Source of the DNA: DASQBT01 sp049578545
Lineage (GTDB): Bacteria > Pseudomonadota > Gammaproteobacteria > Burkholderiales > Thiobacillaceae
Assembly (NCBI GenBank): GCA_049578545.1
Contig: JBAUMF010000040.1
Span: 17,996 to 81,995, forward strand
Reading direction: 5' to 3'
Length of the DNA stretch: 64,000 bases
The stretch's first letter is position 1; every line of letters starts with the position of its first letter. Positions 19,500-25,846 of the stretch are shown here, piece by piece. The notes under the pieces were generated by a model. That model saw only the letters and a list, made by a program, of their open reading frames with translations. It ran no database searches and was not told where the DNA came from. The position numbers were made by a program, and so were the translations under genes.

Positions 19500-19598
19500 C
19501 CTGCCACCCCTCACCCCGGCCCTCTCCCCCCAGGGGGGGCGAGGGAGGGAAATACACCCCTCTCCCCGCCCGCGGGGAGAGGGGTTGGGGGTGAGGGA
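19500..19598. repeat. Palindromic CCCTCTCCCC/GGGGAGAGGG intergenic repeat
   Basis: A GC-rich interspersed palindrome between thiL and pgpA. The clearest hairpin is CCCCTCTCCCCGCC at 19557-19570 facing GCGGGGAGAGGGG at 19572-19584, followed by GTGAGGG; a shorter partner precedes it. The same family recurs at 22738-22789, 22879-22925, 23006-23090, in frame at 23521-23561, and at 31051-31080. Confidence 0.75.
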
Positions 19599-19627
19599 AA
19601 TTCCTGTCAGCGAGGGGATGGGGGGAA

Positions 19628-20107
19628 ATGAGTCAGCCCAATGTGCGTTTTCTGCTGTCCCATCCGGCCCATTTCATCGCGCTGGGATTCGGCAGCGGGC
19701 TGGCGCCGAAAGCACCCGGCACTTTTGGCACCCTGGCCGCTTTCCCCCTGTTCTGGCTAGTGCGGCTCACCTCCCTGCCGGAACAACTCGGAATCGTCGC
19801 TGCTGCCATCCTGATCGGCATCTGGGCATGCGACTTGACCGGAAGGCATCTTGGCGTTCACGACTCGGGCCACATCGTCTGGGACGAAATTGCCGCCTTT
19901 GTTCTGGTGCTGATTTTCACACCCCAAAGCGCGGTTTGGATGGCCTATGCCTTCGGCCTGTTCAGGCTGTTCGATATCTGGAAGCCCTTTCCGATCGGCT
20001 GGCTGGACCGCCGCATCAGGGGCGGACCCGGCGTCATGCTGGACGATCTGCTGGCGGCAGGCTACGCTGTGCTTGTGCTGTCCATAACCGTGCATCTCGC
20101 ACCATGA
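19628..20107 (+). CDS. pgpA: Phosphatidylglycerophosphatase A
   Basis: 159 residues with about four membrane segments. PgpA dephosphorylates phosphatidylglycerophosphate to phosphatidylglycerol in the inner membrane. Motifs: GFGSGLAPKAPGTFGTLAAFPLF, VWDEIAAFVLVLI with the conserved Asp-Glu, FRLFDIWKPFPI and DRRIRGGPGVMLDDLLAAGYA. It follows thiL across a palindromic repeat and its stop overlaps the next start (ATGA at 20104). Confidence 0.95.
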   Translation: MSQPNVRFLLSHPAHFIALGFGSGLAPKAPGTFGTLAAFPLFWLVRLTSLPEQLGIVAAAILIGIWACDLTGRHLGVHDSGHIVWDEIAAFVLVLIFTPQSAVWMAYAFGLFRLFDIWKPFPIGWLDRRIRGGPGVMLDDLLAAGYAVLVLSITVHLAP

Positions 20108-20598
20108 GAACGCCTGACGAAGAACTGTTTCAGCTTGCCGAACAGGTGGGTCATTTGCTCAAGCAAAAGGGCTGGATGCTGGCTACCGCCGAGTCCTGCA
20201 CGGGCGGCTGGCTGGGCCAAATGATTACCGCCGTGCCCGGCTCTTCAGCGTGGTATGACCGCGGCTTCATTACCTATTCCAACGCGGCCAAACAGGAAAT
20301 GCTCGGCGTTTCGGCTGCAACCCTCGAAACCTCTGGCGCAGTTTCCGAGGAAACGGTTCGGGAAATGGCCCAGGGCGCACTGCAACGCAGCCGTGCGCAA
20401 ATCAGCACTTCTCTTTCTGGCATTGCCGGGCCCGGCGGCGGAACGCGCAAGAAGCCAGTGGGTACGGTGTGCATCGGCTGGGCCTACGGCGACGGCAATC
20501 TGACCTCTACCACCTGCCGGATGGGCGGCGACCGCGAAGAAATCCGCTCCCGTGCCGTCGCCTCTGCGCTGCGCGGGCTGATTGAATTGCTCGCCTAG
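20104..20598 (+). CDS. pncC: Nicotinamide-nucleotide amidohydrolase (PncC / CinA C-terminal domain)
   Basis: 164 residues: the single-domain CinA-C type without the N-terminal pyrophosphatase domain. It deamidates NMN to nicotinic acid mononucleotide in pyridine-nucleotide salvage. Motifs: LATAESCTGGWLGQMITAVPGSS (active Ser/Thr region), GGFITYSN-type YDRGFITYSNAAK, and SLSGIAGPGGGTRKKPVGTVCIG. The start overlaps the pgpA stop (ATGA), so translation is coupled. It converges with the WYL regulator, only 6 bp between stops. Confidence 0.93.
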   Translation: MRTPDEELFQLAEQVGHLLKQKGWMLATAESCTGGWLGQMITAVPGSSAWYDRGFITYSNAAKQEMLGVSAATLETSGAVSEETVREMAQGALQRSRAQISTSLSGIAGPGGGTRKKPVGTVCIGWAYGDGNLTSTTCRMGGDREEIRSRAVASALRGLIELLA

Positions 20599-20604
20599 GG
20601 CCGC

Positions 20605-21495
20605 TCAACCAAACGCCCATGCGGCGAACGGTTCAATCTCGTCGCGGTTCAGCAGCATGAGTTGATAGACGCTCGGGTCCAAGGCGTGATCCTTGGTCGT
20701 ATCGACGTTCAGGCGTTGCAATACATACCCAATCAGGGCCCGCCTGACCTTGACTTCGATGACTTCTCCCTGCGCACCATAATCCAGCAGGAGGCTCGCC
20801 CGCCTCTGTTCGTCGAGCTTGGCATGCGGGCCAAGTTTCAGGCACTCCATTTCAACCCAGTCATCGTCGTACTGTTCACCGGATTCTGCCTGGTCGTTCA
20901 GGCACTCGGCCTGAGTGATCCTGGAAAGAACAAAGTCGCGAAAGTCAAAGGTCTCCTCGCTATAGGCGCGCACATGCCAGCGGATGCCGGAGTTGACGAG
21001 GGTATGGGGTTCGAGAATACGCGGCGCCTGGCTTTCACGCCCGGACAGGGAGCGGTAGTTCACCCGCAGTTTCCGGCGGCCGCGCATGGCACGGGTGATT
21101 TGCGCCAGTACCTGTTGGCCGGGCAGGCGGGTCGGCAACGGAAGAGATGCCGTAGCCAGACCGTATATCAGGTCCTTGCCATAGGGCCCGCCCGACTCCG
21201 CCAGGTTGGCCGCGATGATGGGGAGCACGGTCGCCGGGCTGAGATCGGCAAAAACGGCAGCGAACGCGTCGTTCGGCACGAAGCCGAACACGCCGTGGTT
21301 GTACATGAGGTTGCCGGGGGCGAGATCGCTGTAAAGTTTCAGATCCTTGGTCGCCGCCGCATCCGAAATACCGAAGGCCCTGGCCACATCGCTTCGTGTG
21401 ATGACGCCCGCGTAGAAAGCCATGATTTCGATATAGTGCAGCCGCTGTCGCGTTGCCCATTTCACATCCAGGCGCATTTTCTCTTTAGAAACCAT
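20605..21495 (-). CDS. CapW/BrxR-like WYL-domain transcriptional regulator
   Basis: About 296 residues: N-terminal winged helix (WATRQRLHYIEIMAFYAGVITRSDVARAFGISDAAATKDL), a linker with LAPGNLMYNHGVFGFV, a WYL domain whose core reads RKLRVNYRSLSGRESQAPRILEPHTLV followed by GIRWHVRAYSEETFDFRDFVLSRI, and a C-terminal extension (WCX-like). This order and the ...ATKDLKLYSDLAPGNL... region match the CapW/BrxR repressors that control CBASS and BREX defence operons by sensing a ligand through WYL. No defence operon is adjacent, so here it may regulate itself, recA or distant genes. ATG at 21495 follows GGAGTAAGTG; a GTG lies one codon upstream. Confidence 0.85.
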   Translation of the reverse strand: MVSKEKMRLDVKWATRQRLHYIEIMAFYAGVITRSDVARAFGISDAAATKDLKLYSDLAPGNLMYNHGVFGFVPNDAFAAVFADLSPATVLPIIAANLAESGGPYGKDLIYGLATASLPLPTRLPGQQVLAQITRAMRGRRKLRVNYRSLSGRESQAPRILEPHTLVNSGIRWHVRAYSEETFDFRDFVLSRITQAECLNDQAESGEQYDDDWVEMECLKLGPHAKLDEQRRASLLLDYGAQGEVIEVKVRRALIGYVLQRLNVDTTKDHALDPSVYQLMLLNRDEIEPFAAWAFG

Positions 21496-21546
21496 CACTT
21501 ACTCCAGCCAGGCCCCAATAAGAAAAGTATAGAGTGAATCAGCCTT

Positions 21547-21594
21547 AATATAAAGTACGACTGGATATAACTGATGTACGTCATATTTTATATT
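21547..21594. promoter_or_regulatory. AT-rich inverted repeat between WYL regulator and recA
   Basis: Arms AATATAAA (21547-21554) and TTTATATT (21587-21594), with GTAC (21555-21558 and 21576-21579) repeated inside. It overlaps the predicted recA -35 element and lies about 50-100 bp upstream of the divergent WYL-regulator start, a plausible position for an autoregulatory operator. Binding is inferred only. Confidence 0.4.
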
Positions 21595-21621
21595 GACATG
21601 CATGAAAGTATGGCCTAAATT
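21593..21621 (+). promoter_or_regulatory. Predicted sigma-70 promoter of recA
   Basis: TTGACA (21593-21598), a 17-bp spacer, then TAAATT (21616-21621); transcription should begin near 21628, about 59 nt before the recA ATG. No canonical LexA box (CTGT-N8-ACAG) overlaps it; the nearest look-alike is CTGG-N8-GATG at about 21561-21576. Confidence 0.6.
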
Positions 21622-21686
21622 AGCATCGTGTCACAGCACAAGCTGTACCAAACCAATTGCTCAACCGAACACCAGGAGAAGAAACC

Positions 21687-22727
21687 ATGGCAATGACCGC
21701 ATTAGCAGAAGACAAGATGAAAGCCCTGAACGCCGCGCTGAGCCAGATCGAAAAGCAATTCGGCAAGGGCTCGGTCATGCGCATGGGCGACCATGATGTG
21801 GTGCGCGACATCCAGGCCGTTTCGACCGGCTCGCTCGGGCTCGATATCGCGCTTGGCATCGGTGGCCTGCCGCGCGGGCGCGTGGTTGAAATCTACGGCC
21901 CGGAATCCTCCGGCAAAACCACGCTCACCCTGCAAGTCATCGCCGAAATGCAAAAGACAGGCGGCACCGCTGCCTTCATCGACGCCGAACACGCGCTCGA
22001 TCCGTCCTATGCGAAAAAGCTCGGGGTGGATGTGGACAATCTGCTCATCTCCCAACCCGACACCGGCGAACAGGCGCTGGAAATCGCCGACATGCTGGTG
22101 CGTTCCGGCTCGGTGGACGTGGTGGTGATCGACTCGGTCGCCGCGCTCACGCCCAAGGCCGAGATCGAAGGCGAAATGGGCGACTCCCACATGGGGCTGC
22201 AGGCACGGTTGATGAGCCAGGCCTTGCGCAAGCTCACCGCCAACATCAAGCGCACCAACACCCTGGTGATTTTCATCAACCAGATCCGCATGAAGATTGG
22301 CGTCATGTTCGGCAATCCGGAAACCACCACCGGCGGCAACGCCCTCAAGTTCTACGCCTCGGTGCGGCTCGACATCCGCCGCACCGGCGCAATCAAAAAA
22401 GGCGAAGAAGTCATTGGCTCCGAAACCCGCGTCAAGGTGGTCAAGAACAAGGTTTCGCCCCCGTTCAAGCAGGCCGAGTTCGACATCCTCTACGGCGAGG
22501 GCATCTCGCGCGAAGGCGAAATCATCGAACTGGGTGTGGCGCACAAGATCGTCGACAAGGCAGGTGCCTGGTACGCCTATGGCGGCGACAAGATCGGCCA
22601 GGGCAAGGACAATGCGCGCGACTATCTCAAGGAAAACCCCCAGGTCGCCGCAGAAATCGAAGCCAAGATCCGCGCTGCGGTAGGCGTCAACAACCCTGCG
22701 CCAGCCCTGGCAACGATCGAGGAATAG
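21687..22727 (+). CDS. recA: Recombinase RecA
   Basis: 346 residues. Walker A GPESSGKTT, Walker B-type VVVIDSVAAL, L1/L2 DNA-binding loops (GEMGDSHMGLQARLMSQALRKL; NQIRMKIGVMFGNPETTTGGNALKFYAS), and the C-terminal domain ending NPAPALATIEE. It catalyses strand exchange and co-protease activation of LexA. The ATG at 21687 follows AGGAGAAGAAACC and gives MAMTALAEDKMKALNAAL; a longer in-frame start at 21657 is unlikely. It is normally followed by recX; here a palindrome-rich spacer and a DUF559 module intervene. Confidence 0.98.
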   Translation: MAMTALAEDKMKALNAALSQIEKQFGKGSVMRMGDHDVVRDIQAVSTGSLGLDIALGIGGLPRGRVVEIYGPESSGKTTLTLQVIAEMQKTGGTAAFIDAEHALDPSYAKKLGVDVDNLLISQPDTGEQALEIADMLVRSGSVDVVVIDSVAALTPKAEIEGEMGDSHMGLQARLMSQALRKLTANIKRTNTLVIFINQIRMKIGVMFGNPETTTGGNALKFYASVRLDIRRTGAIKKGEEVIGSETRVKVVKNKVSPPFKQAEFDILYGEGISREGEIIELGVAHKIVDKAGAWYAYGGDKIGQGKDNARDYLKENPQVAAEIEAKIRAAVGVNNPAPALATIEE

Positions 22728-22737
22728 CAGCGCTTGC

Positions 22738-23120
22738 TGCCCCCCTCACCCAGCCCTCACCCAGCCCTCTCCCCGCACGCGGGGCGAGGAAGATTCCAAC
22801 CAGAGGCCAACATTGCCAGATCCTTCGCTCCCCTCGACCCTTCAGCGCGAGATAACCATGGCAAGGACCACGCCTCCGCCTTTCCCCCGCTCCGGGGGAA
22901 AGGGTCGGGGTGAGGGGGTCGGGTGAGGTGCATTCAAGCCAGCGGGGACAGGGCCAGGATGACGGGGCTTCAGGCCAGCCGGGCCCGGACCAAGGTGATG
23001 CCCGCGCTTCCCCCTCGCCCCCTTTAGGGGGAGAGGGCCGGGGTGAGGGGGATTCAAGTCACCGGAGAGGGCCGGGGTGAGGGGGATTGGAGCAAGCGGG
23101 GTGAGGGCGATTCAAACCAG
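22738..23120. repeat. Cluster of palindromic CCCTCACCC/GGGTGAGGG repeats between recA and the DUF559-recX gene
   Basis: The 414-bp recA-recX spacer holds at least three copies of the interspersed palindrome: CCCTCACCCAGCCCTCTCCC with GCGGGGCGAGG (22742-22789), CCTTTCCCCCGC facing GGGGGAAAGGGTCGGGGTGAG (22879-22917), and CCCCCTTTAGGGGGAGAGG with two GGCCGGGGTGAGGGGGATT units (23020-23090). It has no protein-coding character. Such repeats commonly form terminator-like hairpins; here they also flank the DUF559 module. Confidence 0.75.
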
Positions 23121-23141
23121 GGCGGAGAGGGAAAACAATCC

Positions 23142-23993
23142 ATGAACCATTCAAGCACGCGTCGCAGTCCCGACCAGCAACAAAAACTCAAGGCGTACGC
23201 GCGCGAACTTCGCAGCCTGCAGACTGATGCAGAATCGCGGCTCTGGCATCTGCTGCGTGACCGGCGCTTTTTTGGCCACAAATTCCGCCGCCAGCATGCG
23301 GTGGACAATTTCATCCTGGATTTTTATTGCCCCGAGCAGCATCTGGCCATCGAGCTCGATGGCGGCCAGCACAACGACCAGCAAGGCTACGACCAGGCGC
23401 GCGAGCGAAGCCTCGCCCGGCTCGGCATCCGCGTGCTGCGCTTCTGGAACCACGACGTGCTGCAACAGACTGAAGCCGTGCTGGAGGCCATTTTCGATGC
23501 GCTGGAGCAAACGGCTGCCGCCCCTCACCCCGCCTGCGGGGAGAGGGGCAGGGGTGAGGGGAAAAGCCTGCGCGACCAGGCCCTCGCCTGCCTCGGCCGG
23601 CGCGAACATACGCGGCTGGAACTGGCCACAAAACTGAGGCTCGCCGGCTACCCTGATGCCGACATCGAACCCCTGCTGGATGACTTCAGCCAGCGCGGCT
23701 GGCTGTCAAATGAACGCTTTGCCGAGAACTATGTGCAGCAGAAGCAGCAGCGCTTTGGCAGCCTCAAGCTGGCGCACGAACTGCGCAGCCGCGGCCTTGA
23801 CGAATCCACGGTGCAACAGGCTCTATCAAGCGCAAAAGAGACTGAACTGGAACGCGCACGCGAGGTATGGAAGAAGCGCTTCGGCCAGCCGCCTGCCGAC
23901 GCCCGCGAAAAGGCAAGGCAGATGCGGTTCCTGCAGGGGCGGGGGTTCTCCGTCGAAGTTATCCTTAACGTCCTGGCGTGCCAGGCCGATTAA
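23142..23993 (+). CDS. recX: DUF559 endonuclease-RecX fusion protein
   Basis: 283 residues in one open frame. Residues ~11-122 are a DUF559 (Vsr/PD-(D/E)xK-like) domain: DAESRLWHLLRDRRFFGHKFRRQ, then DNFILDFYC (Asp60), AIELDGGQH (Glu71, Asp73, His77) and VLRFWNHDV. Residues 128-140 (PHPACGERGRGEG) are the translation of a 41-bp palindromic repeat. Residues ~142-283 are RecX (SLRDQALACLGRREHTRLEL, RGWLSNERFAENYV, RFGSLKLAHELRSRGL, RQMRFLQGRGFS), the modulator of RecA filaments. RecX has lost its own start: no in-frame ATG, GTG or TTG precedes it within the linker. ATG 23142 follows GAGAGGGA. Confidence 0.88.
   Translation: MNHSSTRRSPDQQQKLKAYARELRSLQTDAESRLWHLLRDRRFFGHKFRRQHAVDNFILDFYCPEQHLAIELDGGQHNDQQGYDQARERSLARLGIRVLRFWNHDVLQQTEAVLEAIFDALEQTAAAPHPACGERGRGEGKSLRDQALACLGRREHTRLELATKLRLAGYPDADIEPLLDDFSQRGWLSNERFAENYVQQKQQRFGSLKLAHELRSRGLDESTVQQALSSAKETELERAREVWKKRFGQPPADAREKARQMRFLQGRGFSVEVILNVLACQAD
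23521..23561 (+). repeat. Palindromic repeat translated in frame as the DUF559-RecX linker
   Basis: CCCCTCACCCCGCCTGCGGG followed by GAGAGGGGCAGGGGTGAGGGG: the same interspersed family found upstream at 22738-23090, here inside a coding frame without a stop and encoding residues 128-140. Confidence 0.8.
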
Positions 23994-24135
23994 CCGAGAG
24001 AATTCAGTCGAACACGAGCCGGGCGCGTTCCATGCCTGACCAGCCAGGGGAAAATATCGGTCGCACGGCCCCACGCTCTTGCGTCCAGAAGCCCTGTTAC
24101 AACGTAACTCAATGCAACACATTGCGGAGTTCATC

Positions 24136-24384
24136 ATGCAATCCAGCGTCAACGATGCCCAGATCAATGTCCGTTTGCCTGCCAAGCTCAAGGATCAGAT
24201 AGACGCTTACGCTCGACAGACAGGCCGCTCCAAATCGTTCGTGGCGGTGGAGGCGTTGAGCGAGTATTTGGCCTGGCGCATACCCCAGATCGAAGACCTG
24301 ACGCTCGCGCTAAGAGCAGCGGATCAAGGTGAATTTGCCAGTGAAGAAGAAGTGAACGCCGCCTTTGCCAAACACGGCGTCTGA
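24136..24384 (+). CDS. Ribbon-helix-helix antitoxin (RelB/ParD-like)
   Basis: 82 residues. N-terminal ribbon-helix-helix DNA-binding segment (DAQINVRLPAKLKDQIDAYARQTGRSKSFVAVEALSEYL), then a C-terminal toxin-binding tail (EDLTLALRAADQGEFASEEEVNAAFAKHGV). As with other RHH antitoxins it should neutralise the toxin and repress the operon; an imperfect palindrome (GTTACAACGTAAC, about 24096-24108) lies 28 bp upstream. The start ATG 24136 has GGAG at 24126-24129. The stop overlaps the toxin start (TGATG), giving coupled translation. Confidence 0.88.
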   Translation: MQSSVNDAQINVRLPAKLKDQIDAYARQTGRSKSFVAVEALSEYLAWRIPQIEDLTLALRAADQGEFASEEEVNAAFAKHGV

Positions 24385-24650
24385 TGCTGGCAATCAGATG
24401 GTCGCGCCGTGCGCTAGCGGATTTGGCACGCATTGCGGACTTCATCGCCCAAGACAAACCCGCTGCGGCCCAATCATTCAGGCGCGAAATGCGCAGCAAG
24501 ACCGAAAATCTTCGCCGCTTACCTCAGCTGGGACGGCGTGGTGAATTGCCCGACACCAGCGAACCGATTGTTCATCGCCATGATCTGCTGACCTACCGCG
24601 TGCGCGCAGACGCCGTTGAAATACTGCAGGTATGGCATGTCGCGCAATAG
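24384..24650 (+). CDS. ParE/RelE-superfamily toxin
   Basis: 88 residues. ParE-type fold: LAIRWSRRALADLARIADFIAQDKPAAAQSFRREM (helical hairpin), LPQLGRRGELPDTSEPIVHRHDLLTYRVRADAVEILQVWHVAQ (sheet, with the typical R...Y.V....V.IL.V.H). ParE toxins poison gyrase; RelE members cleave mRNA; this one looks closer to ParE. It overlaps the antitoxin by one base. The pair lies between the 3' end of recX and a second copy of part of that 3' end. Confidence 0.88.
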   Translation: MLAIRWSRRALADLARIADFIAQDKPAAAQSFRREMRSKTENLRRLPQLGRRGELPDTSEPIVHRHDLLTYRVRADAVEILQVWHVAQ

Positions 24651-24718
24651 CGCGACAAATAAGTTTCAGACAATTACGTGTCGATCCCGAGTCCCCCATG
24701 CGCCAATCTGCTGGAAGG

Positions 24719-24811
24719 GGCAAGGCAAATGCGGTTCCTGCAGGGACGGGGGTTTGCGCCGGCAAAACCACCCGCCGTGTACTGAACGCAGCGGCCGATG
24801 AGCCCGATTGA
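24719..24811 (+). pseudogene. Duplicate of the recX 3' end
   Basis: The 36 bp at 24719-24754 match 23912-23947 of recX at 34 positions (GGCAAGGCA.ATGCGG, TTCCTGCAGGG.CGGGGGTT) and encode ARQMRFLQGRGF. Beyond that, a one-base shift restores a RecX-like end (TTRRVLNAAADEPD, stop at 24809-24811). No start or body is present. It is either the original recX tail separated by insertion of the toxin-antitoxin pair or a remnant of a second recX. Confidence 0.75.
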
Positions 24812-24834
24812 TCAGCGCGGGGGCACCCCCCAAT

Positions 24835-24864
24835 AAGAAAAGCCTCCCGCAGGAGGCTTTTCTT
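24835..24864. terminator. Bidirectional terminator between recX/TA region and pilA
   Basis: Perfect 13-bp stem AAGAAAAGCCTCC (24835-24847) and GGAGGCTTTTCTT (24852-24864) around a CGCA loop. It has A-rich and T-rich flanks on both sides and so works in both directions, between the rightward recX region and leftward pilA. Confidence 0.88.
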
Positions 24865-24903
24865 GCCCAGGGCGCAATCCTGCAGCGCTGGGCGAGGCTT
24901 GCC

Positions 24904-25344
24904 TTAACGGCAGTTGGACGGCAGATACTTGCTTGGGAAGTCCGTGCCAGCTTTCGCGTTGGTGCAGTCCCAGGTAAGCGGCTTGTCTGCCGCTACCACG
25001 GTCGGCAGAAGCACAAACTTGGTTCCGGCACCGCCCATGGCAGTCACAAGCGTTGCGCTGGGTGCAACGTCGATCTCGCCATTAGTCACGTTGAGAGACG
25101 CAACGTACTGCGTTGGGTTGCTGCTGCAGCCAGACGCCGCCAGGTTGAGGGGCAACGTTCCTTGCGCCTGAAAGTACTCGGCGACGGAGGTCTTGCAGGA
25201 GTCCGCCAGGGTGATGACTTCGGTCACTTTCGAGCGGGTAATGTAATCCTGGTAGGCGGGAATCGCGATCGCAGCCAGAATGCCGATAATCGCCACGACG
25301 ATCATCAGTTCGATCAGGGTGAAACCTTGTTGTATCTTACGCAT
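24904..25344 (-). CDS. pilA: Type IV major pilin
   Basis: 146 residues. A short leader MRKIQQG is followed by the methylated-Phe motif FTLIELMIVVAIIGILAA, cut by prepilin peptidase after Gly7, with the conserved Glu at mature position 5. The body has the pilin layout, with CKTSVAEYFQAQGTLP and a C-terminal disulfide-type loop (WDCTNAKAGTDFPSKYLPSNC). It is the structural subunit of type IV pili (twitching, adhesion, DNA uptake). ATG 25344 follows AAGGAGC. A sigma-54-type promoter lies upstream. No other pil gene is adjacent, so it is monocistronic and ends at a strong hairpin. Confidence 0.95.
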   Translation of the reverse strand: MRKIQQGFTLIELMIVVAIIGILAAIAIPAYQDYITRSKVTEVITLADSCKTSVAEYFQAQGTLPLNLAASGCSSNPTQYVASLNVTNGEIDVAPSATLVTAMGGAGTKFVLLPTVVAADKPLTWDCTNAKAGTDFPSKYLPSNCR

Positions 25345-25411
25345 GGTGTTGCTCCTTATTGATTGAGTAGGGGTTAATCCAAAACACGACATTCGTGTTT
25401 GCCCTATAACG

Positions 25412-25427
25412 AGCAGGGGGCGTGCCA
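25412..25427 (-). promoter_or_regulatory. Sigma-54-type promoter of pilA
   Basis: On the minus strand the sequence is TGGCACGCCCCCTGCT, differing from the TGGCACG-N4-TTGCW consensus at one position, with GG and GC at the correct -24/-12 spacing. Transcription would start near 25400, about 56 nt before the pilA ATG. In Pseudomonas and several betaproteobacteria pilA is activated by PilSR with sigma-54. Confidence 0.65.
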
Positions 25428-25440
25428 ACTTTAGGCTTCA

Positions 25441-25846
25441 GCCCCGGCAAACCGCACAAATGGACTGCAATGGCCCGTCAATTCTGGAGTTTGGCGGATG
25501 GTAAAGATCCACGCCGGGGAAAAGGCGGGCGCTTCCATAGCGCAGGATGGCCGGCAACCATGCCCGGCAGGGCCTGAATGTGACGGTTTTTGTCATCTCT
25601 GTGAAGCAGGGCAGCGATGCAGCAAATCCCTTTCCTTCGCGCCCTGGCCCTGACAGGCGGCAGATACCTCCGCCGTCCTGCTGATTCGCCGCTCAAGGGC
25701 CAGCGCAAGGCTCTGCTGGATGATGCCCGTTTGCGCCGGCGGCCAGGCAGGAAAAGACACTGCAAGACCATGGCCTTGTAAGGGAATAAGTGTCCCGTTG
25801 CAAGGGCTGGGGCAGCTCAGCGAGGTGCTCGCGTTGAATGACGATT
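25441..25846. other. Spacer between pilA promoter and the calpain-like gene
   Basis: About 400 bp with no convincing gene. Short open frames here have no ribosome-binding site and resemble no family. It presumably holds upstream activator sites for pilA, but I cannot identify them. Confidence 0.4.

Noticed and set aside
21561..21576. Possible LexA box upstream of recA (CTGG-N8-GATG)
   Set aside because: Only part of the CTGT-N8-ACAG consensus is met and symmetry is poor; not annotated as a site.
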